Shown here piece after piece: positions 52,201-61,314 of a stretch of 64,000 nucleotides of DNA. The notes under the pieces were generated by a model. It worked only from the letters and a program-made list of their open reading frames with translations. It did not search any database and was not told where the DNA came from. The position numbers and the translations under genes are program-made. Within the stretch, counting starts at the first letter, position 1; each line of letters begins with the position of its first letter. This stretch comes from JALUZX01 sp964561605 (lineage in GTDB: Bacteria > Planctomycetota > UBA1135 > JALUZX01): the NCBI GenBank assembly GCA_964561605.1, contig CAZLQD010000025.1, positions 181,053 to 245,052 of the forward strand, in the 5' to 3' direction.

Positions 52201-52803
52201 CCGGCGGGGATCCTGGAGGGCAGCGTCCGGGACGGAAGGGGGGAGCCCCTTTCGGGGGTGCGGATCCAGGCCTCGAGGGAAGGTGGCAGGGAGAAGTCCC
52301 GGGACCTGGCCGGAAAGATCCAGGCCCTCAAGGACGCCGGTCGATTCCGGGCCGTCACCGATTCCTCCGGGGATTTCCGGATCGAAGGGCTTCCCGCCGG
52401 GAAGTGGACCGTCCGGGCCGAGAAGGAGGGGTTCGCCTCGGACCAGGTGGGGGGCCTGGAACTGGTCCGGGGAGGGACCATCCGGGCGGACCTGGTTCTG
52501 AGGAAGGGCGGCACGGTGAAGATCCTGGTGGTGAACGCCTCGGGATCTCCCTTGCCCCGTTCCAGGATCCGCGTGCTGGACGAATCGGGCCGGGAAGTGG
52601 TCCGGCCTCTCACGGCGGCCCGGTTCCTTGCCGGCCTCTTCTCGGGGGGAAAGAAGAAGGACCGGCGGGGCTGGTACGTGCTGGAGAACGTAAAACCCGG
52701 GAACTACACCGTGGTGATCCGCAAGCCTTCCGGCGGGGAGGAGCGGCGGCCCCTGGTGGTCCGGGAGGGGGAGGTGACGGAGTTCCGCCTGGAATTGAAA
52801 TGA
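49237..52803 (+). CDS. Giant repeat protein built of carboxypeptidase-regulatory-like domains
   Basis: 1188 residues. A single N-terminal hydrophobic segment (about residues 10-31) acts as signal or anchor. I count about eleven CarboxypepD_reg beta-sandwich repeats, each starting with a pattern such as GRVFSMKDGSPVAGALV, SGVVRDTEGNPLPGARV, SGKVTDPSGRPLEGALV, SGRVVDGKGLPVAGARV or GSVRDGRGEPLSGVRI. Several contain FRIDGLPPG or FRIEGLPAGKW turns. Repeats of this type are common in surface and adhesion proteins. No catalytic domain is attached. It is probably a long extracellular or periplasmic stalk. Confidence 0.82.
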   Translation: MDSGNGRVKLGAVLALVLLGGLGAWALLGPGFLPGPAVPQAAGADSGGGVPPLQGLVPPRKGENGKGADPERSALASSRKGDCRLAGRVFSMKDGSPVAGALVRVFREFPATKGFQDLLGNMFRRGLWVRRVRPLAPLPVGEGRTGPDGRFRIDGLPAGRFWLNLGPGFEYPYRIPGVTLAPGEAREDVEIAVLEGGMVRGRVLDWRGRPVEGAVLDLRPGLNSFLSHFFGTGYHWRSGTTGDDGTFELQGVPPGKEYVLTAFGKGMPIQVKTDLEVEARKVTEVEFRGEEPASVSGVVRDTEGNPLPGARVAVAFLDLHEIFFSPEACPPVEAGRDGTFRIDGLPPGPAAVAARLEGRGLSDPEVVTLEPGGRVEDLVLLVGEGGEVSGKVTDPSGRPLEGALVEAWNGVFQGGLEMSRFLTFGRVRCRSGRDGAFHLAGLSGGRCFLKASKEGYGEKFLPRIGVGSRNVKVVLEPLAGVRGIVVAKGSSKPVRSFSVRLRGVPFFQGAKYKWEFQEETGRFFIPGVPAGEAVLRFEAPGFVPLDKKVRVEPEKGAKGVIVLLDRESTISGRVVDGKGLPVAGARVAAYRGNTPPGIASLRASLPGPGGGSRGGMTLSFGMPGRRGPRRGPPDVNPMSFLMGWSGAGKALSGPDGSFTLRGLPAGKWKVSAFHPDHAPAEAVEVETSPAAPAADVVLRMRDGAVLWGYVRDLSGRPQAHAVVAAFSFRGGFRSDTTDRNGLYRIPHLLAGRWFVFKSRVLGHSTRNIAADLLGNFRLKQVRIPEKGEVRFDITDQVRDGVDVEGRVLRGGEPVPNAVVTALTGQGEGPLGIGIRSTMADKEGRYRLPSLSPGSYVFQVALTRGRPSTIPVEVPQGRSPFHRDLELPTSRIAGKVLGPSGRPVRGARVRAVPRETPGGGGILSLLISRGAWRGRTGPGGDFTLRRVPQGVYDLQVEPPRDRKDLGEASLQGISVDGRTDLEGLQVILPPAGILEGSVRDGRGEPLSGVRIQASREGGREKSRDLAGKIQALKDAGRFRAVTDSSGDFRIEGLPAGKWTVRAEKEGFASDQVGGLELVRGGTIRADLVLRKGGTVKILVVNASGSPLPRSRIRVLDESGREVVRPLTAARFLAGLFSGGKKKDRRGWYVLENVKPGNYTVVIRKPSGGEERRPLVVREGEVTEFRLELK

Positions 52804-52849
52804 GAGGGCGCTATCCTGGCCTTTTCCAGCCCAGAAAGGTCCGCCATCC

Positions 52850-53281
52850 ATGCAAGCCCCCGAGAAGAGACGCTTCGTCAGGCATCCCGTCCGCATTCCC
52901 CTGGAATACGTAGTCCTCCGGGAGGGGGGGGAGCGGAGGGACCAGGTGAGCCGGGATCTCAGCCGGAACGGCATCTCTTTCCCCTGCACGGCCCCTCCCC
53001 CCGTGGGAGCCAGGCTCCTCATCAGGATCCGCGTGGCGGGAACCCTCTTCGAGGTGGAGGGAATGGTGGTCCGCCTGGCCAAGGAGGACGGGGGGTACCT
53101 CGTGGGCGTGGCATTCGATTCGGGCCGGGCCTGGTACCGGGCCCGAATGGTGGAGCAGATCTGTCACATCGAGGCCTGGCGGAAGGAGCAGGAGGAGAAG
53201 GGGCGCCGCCTCTCCTTCGCCCAGGCCGCGGAGGAGTGGATCTCCAAGAAGGCCTCCACCTTCCCTCCCGCGGCCCCCTGA
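52850..53281 (+). CDS. PilZ-domain protein
   Basis: 143 residues. The PilZ c-di-GMP-binding signature is present: RRFVRHPVRIPLEY (RxxxR) at residues 7-20 and the D/NxSxxG motif in SRDLSRNGISF near residue 38. A short C-terminal helical tail follows (RKEQEEKGRRLSFAQAAEEWI). It is a single-domain protein likely to relay c-di-GMP levels to an unknown partner. It starts 46 bases after the large repeat protein and is possibly co-transcribed. No diguanylate cyclase is in view. Confidence 0.87.
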   Translation: MQAPEKRRFVRHPVRIPLEYVVLREGGERRDQVSRDLSRNGISFPCTAPPPVGARLLIRIRVAGTLFEVEGMVVRLAKEDGGYLVGVAFDSGRAWYRARMVEQICHIEAWRKEQEEKGRRLSFAQAAEEWISKKASTFPPAAP

Positions 53282-53296
53282 CCTCTCAAATCTTTT

Positions 53297-54019
53297 TCAT
53301 ACCCTGGATCGAATCTTCCAGAGGCGCCCCAGTTCCCTTTCCAGGGCCGGGCCGAGTTTCGCCGGGTCGTCCGTGACCTCGGGCATGTTGTTCAGCACCA
53401 CGTAGGGCACGGGAATCCCCTGGATCTCCAGCACTTCCGGGTGGGGGGCGGAGAACTCCTCCCAGTCGCTCAGCTTGTAGAGCCGCTCCATCTTCTCGTC
53501 GGGCAGGCCGTGCTCGAGGATGGAATCGGGGCGCTCCGGGTTGAATCGGCGCCGGTTCTTGCGGACCGACTCTTCGTAGGTCACGTGGATGTATAGGATG
53601 GCCGCCCCTTCCAGGAGATCCTTGCTCACCACGTCGTGGAAGGCGTGGCGCCAGCCCCTCTCTCCGCCCCGGGAGAATTCCACCACGGCGGTCTTCTCCT
53701 CGTGGAAGCGGGGATCGTCGCGCAAGGCCTTGCTGTAGGCCAGGTTCAGCTTCTCGAGGAAGAAGTCCCAGAGCCTCTCGTCCTTGAAGTAGAGGTCGGG
53801 CGTGGTCCAGACCCGCTCCATCCCGACCTTCTCCAGGAGCATGTCGTCCTCGAAGCGCTCCCAGATGTAGGGGAAGTCGTCGAATTCCTTGAATTCTCCG
53901 ATGTGGTATTTTTCCAGCCTCTCCGGCACGGGTGTCTTCTTGAGGAAGTCGATCACTTCCGATTTGCCGGCGGCGGGTCTGCCCAGGAGAAAGAGGGTCT
54001 TGAATCTGTCCATGGTCAC
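53297..54019 (-). CDS. P-loop kinase-like protein of unknown substrate
   Basis: 240 residues from the GTG at 54019, which overlaps the transporter stop as GTGA (ATG at 54013 is an alternative). Walker A GRPAAGKS at residues 13-20 follows a short hydrophobic strand. EKTAVVEFSRGGERGW could hold the second acidic motif, and FNPERPDSILEHGLPDE may be the lid. It resembles small-molecule kinases of the adenylate/gluconate-kinase fold but fits none that I know. Being paired with an OPA-type transporter, it may phosphorylate or sense the imported compound. Confidence 0.7.
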   Translation of the reverse strand: MTMDRFKTLFLLGRPAAGKSEVIDFLKKTPVPERLEKYHIGEFKEFDDFPYIWERFEDDMLLEKVGMERVWTTPDLYFKDERLWDFFLEKLNLAYSKALRDDPRFHEEKTAVVEFSRGGERGWRHAFHDVVSKDLLEGAAILYIHVTYEESVRKNRRRFNPERPDSILEHGLPDEKMERLYKLSDWEEFSAPHPEVLEIQGIPVPYVVLNNMPEVTDDPAKLGPALERELGRLWKIRSRV

Positions 54020-55410
54020 GCGCTCTTCTTGCTTTCAGGGTAGGCTTGGAGAATCCTGAGGGTCAGGATGAAACCGAGGACGGCGAAGAGGAGAAGGAAC
54101 GGGGGCCAGAGGGACCAACTCATCTCGGTCAGTTTGCCCAATACGATGGCCTGGAAACCCGTCCCGAGGTAGACGCACCCGTCGATGAGCCCCACGGCCG
54201 TGCCGGCGTTCTTGCTTCCCCCGAAGTCGGCGGAAGCCGTGCCGCTCAGCATCCCGTGGACACCGATCACGAAGAGGGATCCGGCGGCCATGGTCCAGCC
54301 CAGGGCGTTGTGGTGGGCCAGGAGGATCCAGGATCCCAGGGAGACCCCGATCATCCCTGCGTAGAGGATCGCCGCCACGGGGCCCCGCCTGGAGCCGAAG
54401 ACCGTGTCCGAGACGAAACCCGCGAAGATGCCTCCCAGGATCCCCGCCAGGCAGAGGACGGCTCCCCAGTGCTCCTGGACGAAGATGGTCACTCCCGGCG
54501 GGGTGGTCTCCTTGGCGTAGATGAAGAACCAGTGCATGATCCCGTTTCGGAGGACGCCCGAGCAGAACTCGATGGCCGCGATGGTGAGGATCACCGGGTT
54601 GGTCAGCATCCTCTTCAGGACGTCCCGGAAGGGGAGGCGGTCCTCCTTCATGTCGGCCGTGGCGTCTCCCAGGTGGAAATCCTCGAAGCCCGCCCCCGAG
54701 GGCTTGTCCCGGACCAGCAGGAGGTCGACGAGGAAGAAGAGGAAGAGAAGTCCTGCAGGGATGTAGAAGATCCACCAGGTCCGGTCGCCTCCCCCGTGCC
54801 CCGGGCCGATGAGGGAGTGGAGGAGCCGTCCCAGCCAGCCCAGCCTCTCCGGGTCGGCCGATGCCCGGACGGCCTGAACGATGGTCTCGCCCACGTCGAA
54901 GGCCATGTAGATCCCCAGGGAGATGAGGACTCCGAAGATCCCGCCGAACTTTCCCCGTTCCCTCACGTGGAACCAGTTGGAGTTGACCTTCACGATGGCC
55001 ACGGCGCCGAAACTCTGGAAATACATGTTTCCGGCGTAGAGGATGGTGAAGATCAGGACCACGGGGTAGCGGCCCGGCTCGGTGTGGAGGAGGGAGGTGG
55101 TGGCCAGGCCGAGGAAGAAGTTCATCACCGCCGCCCCGGCGGCGGCGGTGAGAATGGCGAACCGCCCTCCGAGCTTGTCCGTCAGGGGGCCGTTCAGGAC
55201 GAAGGAGAAACCGTAGACCACGGCACCCACGCCGAAGATCCAGCCGAACTGCTCCTTGTCCATCAACCCGCCCAGGGCCGTCTGGGCCACGGTCAGGTTG
55301 TATCTCCCCATGTAGAGGAACATGTATGTGAGGCCCAGGGGCAGCCAGTTGGCGAGCCGCCTGAACCGGAAGGCCTGGCTGTGGGCCGGGGGGGCTTGTG
55401 GCGGGGTCAT
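54016..55410 (-). CDS. OPA-family MFS transporter (organophosphate:phosphate antiporter type)
   Basis: 464 residues from the ATG at 55410. About twelve membrane segments. The start NWLPLGLTYMFLYMGRYNLT has the Arg/Tyr pattern of GlpT/UhpT/PgtP proteins, and the early loop GPLTDKLGGRFAI is the MFS signature. Members exchange glycerol-3-phosphate, hexose-6-phosphate or phosphoglycerate for phosphate. No uptake regulator is beside it. It overlaps the P-loop kinase-like gene. Substrate not assignable. Confidence 0.88.
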   Translation of the reverse strand: MTPPQAPPAHSQAFRFRRLANWLPLGLTYMFLYMGRYNLTVAQTALGGLMDKEQFGWIFGVGAVVYGFSFVLNGPLTDKLGGRFAILTAAAGAAVMNFFLGLATTSLLHTEPGRYPVVLIFTILYAGNMYFQSFGAVAIVKVNSNWFHVRERGKFGGIFGVLISLGIYMAFDVGETIVQAVRASADPERLGWLGRLLHSLIGPGHGGGDRTWWIFYIPAGLLFLFFLVDLLLVRDKPSGAGFEDFHLGDATADMKEDRLPFRDVLKRMLTNPVILTIAAIEFCSGVLRNGIMHWFFIYAKETTPPGVTIFVQEHWGAVLCLAGILGGIFAGFVSDTVFGSRRGPVAAILYAGMIGVSLGSWILLAHHNALGWTMAAGSLFVIGVHGMLSGTASADFGGSKNAGTAVGLIDGCVYLGTGFQAIVLGKLTEMSWSLWPPFLLLFAVLGFILTLRILQAYPESKKSA

Positions 55411-55483
55411 TCCTGGGGGACCTCCTGGATAGAGAAGGTCCCCCATTGAACGCCAAGGAAGGTCCCGCCGCCAGGGAAAGTGA

Positions 55484-58237
55484 TCAGGGGAGCTTCCATC
55501 CTCCCAGGAGGGGGGACCAGCGGACGTCTTCCAGGGCCCGGGTTCCTCCGGCGGCGGCGATCCGTTCCACCGCGGCCCGACACCAGGGTTCGTCCTTCTC
55601 CCCGGGGAAGACCCGGGGGTCCAGCTCGGGAAGGAGGGCCGCCAGGGCTTCCTGGAAGGGATCGCCCGGGATGCCCGAGGCGGGGAGCCCCTTCCTATAG
55701 AGGAAGTCCAGCCAGCGCCGGTCCCGGGTGCAGCGGATCCAGGGAAGGAGGTGCTTCTGGACGAAGAACCTCCTTCCCGCCGCCAGGGCCTCTTCGAAGG
55801 CCTTCCGGGCCTTCTCGTCGCCGAGCCGGGCCGCGCCGGGAAGGGCGTCCCAGTATCCTCCCCGGGTTCGCTCCTCCAGGTAGGGGGCCAGAAGGGTGAG
55901 GGCCAGGCTCTTTTCCTTCCCGCTCCGGGCGGAGAGGGCGAGCCCCCTCAGGGCCGTGGCGAGGGGGAACTCTTCACCCTCTTTCTCTCCTCCGGAAAGA
56001 AGATCGGCATAGATTTCGGTGAAGCGTCCCCGGGCCGCGAGATCCCACCACTCCTTCCTGGGCTCGGGAGGGGTCGGCGGTAGAGGTGCGGGCCCATCCC
56101 CGATCCGGGCGGCCCAGGCCAGGGGAAAGAAGAGATCCCACCCGTCGTCTCCCTGGTCCCGGAGCACTTCTTCCAGGACGGGGAGGACGGGAAGGATGGG
56201 GCAGGCGCGAAGACACATGAATTCCGTCGGGAGGATCTTCCCTCCCGAGAAGAGGGCCTTCAACTCCTTCGCGCCGGGGGGATCGCCCAGGCGGACCAGG
56301 CCGCCCACGCAGACCTCGGCCGTCCTCTGGCCGGGAGAGGATTCCAGGGCTTTCTCCAGGAGGGCCGCCAGATCCCTCTCTCTCCCTCGAAAGTAATTCG
56401 CCAGGAGGCGGAAGTCTCCTTCCGGGCTTCCCGTGTCGAGTCTCTCCGGGGCGGACCTCCAGATCCCGAAGAGGACGGGGCCCACGGAGGCCCGGTCTCC
56501 TGGGGTGAGCCAAAGGCCGATTCGCGCGAGAACGGGCGGGAAGGCGGGATCGGTCTCTCCGGCGGGGAGCTCTTCCAGGGCCTTCCTCACTTCCGGGGGA
56601 AGGGCCGTCCGGAAGGGGGTGTCCACTCCGTGGGAGACGCACCAGGCGAGGGCCTCCTGGAAGAGATTCCTGTCCTCCGCGGCGGCGGCGAGCCAGCTCC
56701 GGAAGACTCCCGGGTAGGCCCGGGCGATCCGGGCTCCTTCGGGGCTGTCTTCCTCCAGGAATGCCTTCCACCACCCCTGGAGACGGGAAGGATCCTTCAC
56801 GAGGCCCCTCTTCAGGGCCTCCTCCAGAATGGCGGGCCGATCCGTGGCCGGGATGGGGGCCAGTCTCGCCAGGACCCGGTCGGGTTGGGCCCGGGGATCC
56901 CCGGCCCGGGCCCGCAGGGCCGCCTTCCCCAGGCGGGCCAGGACGGGATCCTTGGAGGCGGCCAGGGACCGGGCCTTCCCGGGAGGAAGGTTCCAGGGGA
57001 GGTCGCCCTCCTCCTCGAGGAGGGTGTCCAGGTCCCGGGCAGGAGCGGCCCGGAGTGTTCCGGCGAGGAGATCCGCATCACCGATCCGCAAAAGGACCGA
57101 GAAGAGTTCGTTCGTGAGTCCGCCCGAGGAAGCGATCCTTTCCAGGGCGGGCAGGAGGAGGGGGGAGAGGGCCCGGGCCGCCTCTTCCGAGGGGACCCCT
57201 GGTTTGCTGTCTCCCGCAAGAGCCGGCGCGAGGAGGAGGAAATTCCTGAAGAGGACCTCGGGCTGGTCCTTCCAGGTCTCGAGGATCTTCTCCAGGGGAC
57301 GCACACCCTCCTTCCAGAAGGTCCGGTCCCATCCGGCCGGTGCCTTCCCGGTGAGGTGGGAGAGGGCCGCCCAGACGAGGAGAGTCTCTTTTCTTCCGCC
57401 CGACCGGGCCAGGAAATCCCGGAGCAAAGGTATCGCGCGGTAGTGCCCGGCGAGGGCCGGAAGGGAACGGGCGATTCCTGCCATCCGGACCGGGAGGGCC
57501 CGGATTCCTCCGCCCTCGGCCTTCGACGCCGCCAGGAAGGCGCCCAGGAGGGCGCGGATCACCCGGTCACCCGGATATCCGCAGCCCTCCCCGGCGGCGA
57601 GGGAGATCCAGCGGGCCGGCGCCGTCTCCCGGGGGTCCCGTTTCTTGTCGGCCAGGACGGCGGCGGCCTTCTCCTGGCCTGCGGCGTCGGAACATGGGAA
57701 GAGAAGATCCGCCAGTTCCCGCCTGGCCCGGCGGCCGGCCTTGCCGGGTCTTCCCCAGGGAGCCTTTCCCCTCTCCAGGCCGGCGAGGATTCCCAGGATC
57801 CTCTCTTCGTCCCCCCATCCGGCCACGTCCTCCAGGCGGGGAGTCTCCCTTCCTTCGAGGAAGGAGGAGACCAGGTCGTCGAGCTTCTCCTGGATCCCTT
57901 CGGGGAGGGGCGGTTCCAGGTCCTCCCGCTTCCATTCCCGGAGGAGGATTTCGAAGACCTTCTTGAGATCCTTCTCCCCGAGAATGGCGGGAGGAAGATT
58001 CTGGGCGCAGTAATACCGGACCTTCCTGTCGCCGGAAGAAAGGCCGGCCTGGAGGAAGGCCAGCATGGCTTCCGGGCCGCCGGCCTGGAGGCGTGAGAGG
58101 ACGGCCTCGGCCTTTTCCCCGCCGCCCGCCAGGTCTTTCCAAGGATCTCCCCCGGTCCGGAGGAGGAAGGGAGAGACTGGAAGGAGGAGGAGGGAGAAAA
58201 GAAAAACCGGAAATGCCCGGCTCGCGCGGACGAACAT
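55484..58237 (-). CDS. Large secreted HEAT-like repeat protein
   Basis: 917 residues, ATG at 58237 with AAGGAGG upstream. A signal peptide (FPVFLFSLLLLPVSPFLL) is followed by helical repeats throughout (GPEAMLAFLQAGLSSGDRK, LPVLPVLEEVLRDQGDDG, LALTLLAPYLEERTRGG, DEKARKAFEEALAAGRR), giving an alpha-solenoid. No enzymatic motif. It is probably an exported scaffold, analogous to other large helical repeat proteins of planctomycetes. Confidence 0.75.
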   Translation of the reverse strand: MFVRASRAFPVFLFSLLLLPVSPFLLRTGGDPWKDLAGGGEKAEAVLSRLQAGGPEAMLAFLQAGLSSGDRKVRYYCAQNLPPAILGEKDLKKVFEILLREWKREDLEPPLPEGIQEKLDDLVSSFLEGRETPRLEDVAGWGDEERILGILAGLERGKAPWGRPGKAGRRARRELADLLFPCSDAAGQEKAAAVLADKKRDPRETAPARWISLAAGEGCGYPGDRVIRALLGAFLAASKAEGGGIRALPVRMAGIARSLPALAGHYRAIPLLRDFLARSGGRKETLLVWAALSHLTGKAPAGWDRTFWKEGVRPLEKILETWKDQPEVLFRNFLLLAPALAGDSKPGVPSEEAARALSPLLLPALERIASSGGLTNELFSVLLRIGDADLLAGTLRAAPARDLDTLLEEEGDLPWNLPPGKARSLAASKDPVLARLGKAALRARAGDPRAQPDRVLARLAPIPATDRPAILEEALKRGLVKDPSRLQGWWKAFLEEDSPEGARIARAYPGVFRSWLAAAAEDRNLFQEALAWCVSHGVDTPFRTALPPEVRKALEELPAGETDPAFPPVLARIGLWLTPGDRASVGPVLFGIWRSAPERLDTGSPEGDFRLLANYFRGRERDLAALLEKALESSPGQRTAEVCVGGLVRLGDPPGAKELKALFSGGKILPTEFMCLRACPILPVLPVLEEVLRDQGDDGWDLFFPLAWAARIGDGPAPLPPTPPEPRKEWWDLAARGRFTEIYADLLSGGEKEGEEFPLATALRGLALSARSGKEKSLALTLLAPYLEERTRGGYWDALPGAARLGDEKARKAFEEALAAGRRFFVQKHLLPWIRCTRDRRWLDFLYRKGLPASGIPGDPFQEALAALLPELDPRVFPGEKDEPWCRAAVERIAAAGGTRALEDVRWSPLLGGWKLP

Positions 58238-58351
58238 GGACTTGCCTCCTTGGGGCCCCGGCCCCGTGAATTTCCCCCAAGGTTAGCCCACTTCCCCCGT
58301 GGAGGGGAAGGGCCGGCGGTCTCGCCCTTCCCGGCCTCCTGGAATCCCGAC

Positions 58352-60406
58352 CTACGGTGGGGCTCCCCGGCCGGCCGGGTCGGGATCCCGAGGGGAGGGG
58401 GCTCCCGCGTCCGCCTTCAGGGCCCTGCGGGCGGGGAAGAGCATGAATCCTCCCAGGAGAATCTGGAGGGAGGCGACGGCGAGGAAGACGGGCAGGGACC
58501 GCTCCCGGACCATCCCCAGGGAGAGAAGGGCCAGGGATGCCAGGAGGACCACCACGCCCAGGGCGAGGGATACCGTTCCCAGGATCCCGAAGGAGAGGCC
58601 GAAGTAACGATTGGCCGCCGGGGCCTCCCTGGCCGTGTCCACCGGCGTGGCCAGGCGCTGGAAGAACCTCTCCACCAGGGCGACCTCCCGTTCGTCCTCC
58701 TTGTTCAGGTAGGCGCAGAAGGGAACCAGGGAGAGACCGAGGATGATGGATCCGAGGGCCATGACCTGCCATCGCCAGGGTTGGAAGGCGGCGATGTCGG
58801 GGATTCCCCACTGTTGGTGCTGGTACATCGTCCCCAGGTAGAAGAGGCTGGCGAAGGTCCCTATTGTAACGATTGAGCGAATATATAGGATGTGCCGGGT
58901 GTATTTGTATTCGCCCTGCAGGAACCTGGCGGATACAAGGACGGCCAGGGTGGTTCCCAGGGACATGTAGGTCTGGGGGCCCAAGGACCACTCGAGGACG
59001 ATCTGGGCGATGAATCCCGCGGCGAAACCCCAGGTGATGGAGAAGATCCCCGCCCTCCTGGGGATGACCTTGAAGAGGAGGCCCAGGGCGACCGGAATGG
59101 ATGTAGGGGCCTGGAAGAGCAGGAGGATCTGGACCATGATCCCGAAGACGTTCCGCCCGGCGAGGTCGTAGAGGAAGGCCAGGAGGGTTACGGTGATCCC
59201 GATCCCAAGGGTGGCCAGCTTTCCGACCTTCAGGGTTCCCTTGTCGTCCAGTCCCGGCAGGAACAGGCCCTTGACGATATCCCTGCTCAAGATGGCGGCG
59301 GTGATGTTGTAGAAGGAGTCCATGCTGGACATGGTGGCGGCGAACATGGCGGCCAGGAAGAGCCCCAGGAGGCCCGCCGGAAGGACTTTCAGGACCACCG
59401 CCAGGAAGGCCATCTCCTGGGGGTGTTCCGGGGCCAGGGCGGCCAGGCCCGTCTCGGTGGAGGTCGAAACCCGGATGGCCGGGCCCGCCGAGGGAATGGG
59501 CTCGGTTTTCTCCACGGCCGCCAGGGTCTTCGCCTCGGGCCAGAGGGTCCGGGCGACGAGGGGGGGGATCCCGAAGAGCAAGGGGCTCATCAGGAAGAGT
59601 CCCGCCGCCAGGAGACCGGCCTTCTTGGCCGACCGCTCGTCCTTCACGCAGTAGAAGCGGGGCCCCATTCCTGCGGCCACACCGAAACATTGTGAGATGG
59701 TGAGGGCCACGAGGTAGTGGATGTCGAAGAGCCGCCCCTCGAGGACGTGATGGAAGGAAAGGGGGGGAAGGGCCGAGGCCACTCCGGCCAGGCCGCCTTT
59801 CACCAGGCCCAGGCTCATGGGGGCGATCACCGCCGTGATCGAGAAGAGGATGACGAACTGGAGGACGTCCGTCATGGCCACGGCCCAGATTCCCCCCAGG
59901 AAGGTGTAGGCCAGGACGACGGCCCCGTTGAAGAGGATGAGGGGGCGCACCCCGATCCCCAGGAGGGCCCCCATGATCCGGGAGATGGCCAGGAGCTGGA
60001 CCGCCGAGGAGAGGATGTACGCCGCGGAGTACAGCCAACCCAGGGCCTGCTGGGTCTCCTTCCCGAACCGGGTCCTGGTGTATTCGACGGGGCTGATCAC
60101 CCGGGTTCTCCGCCAGCGGGCCGCCGTGGTGAGGGCCGCGAAGGCGTAGCCCACGGGGAGGAGGCACATCCAAAGGAACCCGTACCATCCCGTGGAATAG
60201 AGCATGGCGGCGGCGCCCGTGAAGGTCCAGGCGCTGAAGTTGGTCATGTAGATGGAGACGCCGCTTACGGCCCAGGGTATGGAGCGGCCGCCGGCGAAGT
60301 AGTCCCTCCCGCCCTTGAGCCACCGGGAGAGGAGGAAGCCCAGGCCCACCATGAGAAGGAGGTAGACCAGGACCACACCCGCGTCGAAGGCGCCGGCGCC
60401 CTTCAT
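58352..60406 (-). CDS. Sodium/solute symporter (SSS family)
   Basis: 684 residues from the ATG at 60406, which overlaps the isomerase stop as ATGA. About fourteen membrane segments. SSS signs: YFAGGRSIPWAVSGVSIYMTNFSAWTF at the start, GGIWAVAMTDVLQF, and MFAATMSSMDSFYNITAAILSRDI. The ending is longer than in simple SSS proteins, with two extra hydrophobic segments. It probably imports a sugar or related compound together with Na+, since a sugar isomerase and an oxidoreductase flank it. Confidence 0.9.
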   Translation of the reverse strand: MKGAGAFDAGVVLVYLLLMVGLGFLLSRWLKGGRDYFAGGRSIPWAVSGVSIYMTNFSAWTFTGAAAMLYSTGWYGFLWMCLLPVGYAFAALTTAARWRRTRVISPVEYTRTRFGKETQQALGWLYSAAYILSSAVQLLAISRIMGALLGIGVRPLILFNGAVVLAYTFLGGIWAVAMTDVLQFVILFSITAVIAPMSLGLVKGGLAGVASALPPLSFHHVLEGRLFDIHYLVALTISQCFGVAAGMGPRFYCVKDERSAKKAGLLAAGLFLMSPLLFGIPPLVARTLWPEAKTLAAVEKTEPIPSAGPAIRVSTSTETGLAALAPEHPQEMAFLAVVLKVLPAGLLGLFLAAMFAATMSSMDSFYNITAAILSRDIVKGLFLPGLDDKGTLKVGKLATLGIGITVTLLAFLYDLAGRNVFGIMVQILLLFQAPTSIPVALGLLFKVIPRRAGIFSITWGFAAGFIAQIVLEWSLGPQTYMSLGTTLAVLVSARFLQGEYKYTRHILYIRSIVTIGTFASLFYLGTMYQHQQWGIPDIAAFQPWRWQVMALGSIILGLSLVPFCAYLNKEDEREVALVERFFQRLATPVDTAREAPAANRYFGLSFGILGTVSLALGVVVLLASLALLSLGMVRERSLPVFLAVASLQILLGGFMLFPARRALKADAGAPSPRDPDPAGRGAPP

Positions 60407-61248
60407 GGAACGGACTTCCCCTGTTCCGGGGGAAGGGCGGCCAGGAGTCCTTCCAGGCGATCCAGGCTCGCCGGGGTGGTCCTTTCCAGGGGTTCGCAGT
60501 GGGTCTCCAGGGTGAGAAACCCCTCGAAGCGGACCTGGCGGAGGGCTTCCAACTGGGCCTTCCAGTCCAGGGCGCCCTCTCCCAGGACCGTGAACCTGGG
60601 GCTTCCCGGCCCGGAGCCGGGAGGGAGGGCGTCTTTCACGTGGACGTGGCCCACCAGGGGGGCCAGGGCCCGGAAATCCTCCTCCCAGGGGCGTTCCTGG
60701 CCTGCGAAGAGGGCGTTGGCGGGATCCCAGTTGGCTCGAAGGGCCGGGTGGTCCACGGCCCGGAGGAGGGCCGCCGAGGTCCGGCCCGTCTCGGCCCAGG
60801 AGCCCGGTTCGTTCTCCAGGAAGAGGGAGATGCCCCTCTCCGAGGCCAGGCCGGCGGCCCGCCGGAAGCCCTCCAGGAGCCAACCCGGGAAGGGAGCCTC
60901 CCTGTCCAGGCCTTTGGGCCTGTCCGGAGCGAAGACCAGGACCCGGCGGCAGGAGAAACGTGGGGCCTCGTCGAGGGCCCGGAGGAAGGTCCCTTCCAGT
61001 GCCCGGGAGAATCCCTCTCCCTCCGGGCCTGCCGGCCCTTTGAAGAGTCCCGGCGAGAGGGCGCTCACCCGGATCCCCCTTTCCTCCAGGAGCCGGGGAA
61101 GGACATCCCTGTCTTCGGGGGCCAGGTCTGGGTATCTCCTGCCCCGGATCATGCGGATTTCTGCGAAGGAGAGCCCTCTTTCCTGGAGAAAGGGAAGGAA
61201 AACCTGGGGGTCCTGGTGTATCTCATCGGTGAGGATGGAAACGAGCAA
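60403..61248 (-). CDS. Sugar phosphate isomerase/epimerase-like TIM barrel
   Basis: 281 residues from a TTG at 61248 with GGGAGG six bases upstream. AP-endonuclease-2/xylose-isomerase-like fold: SFAEIRMIRGRRYPDL, the metal-binding Glu in LFLENEPGSWAETG, ANWDPANALFAG, VGHVHVKDALPPG with His, and FLTLETHCEPLE. The metal ligands all look intact. This group includes hydroxypyruvate isomerase, IolE/IolI and many unassigned sugar epimerases. The stop overlaps the SSS transporter start, so both belong to one sugar-use operon. Confidence 0.85.
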   Translation of the reverse strand: MLVSILTDEIHQDPQVFLPFLQERGLSFAEIRMIRGRRYPDLAPEDRDVLPRLLEERGIRVSALSPGLFKGPAGPEGEGFSRALEGTFLRALDEAPRFSCRRVLVFAPDRPKGLDREAPFPGWLLEGFRRAAGLASERGISLFLENEPGSWAETGRTSAALLRAVDHPALRANWDPANALFAGQERPWEEDFRALAPLVGHVHVKDALPPGSGPGSPRFTVLGEGALDWKAQLEALRQVRFEGFLTLETHCEPLERTTPASLDRLEGLLAALPPEQGKSVP

Positions 61249-61314
61249 GGCGGCCTCCCGGAGTCGATGGGAACTTCCATTGTTGGTGCCTTGCCGAGGA
61301 GGCGCAAGAAAGTC

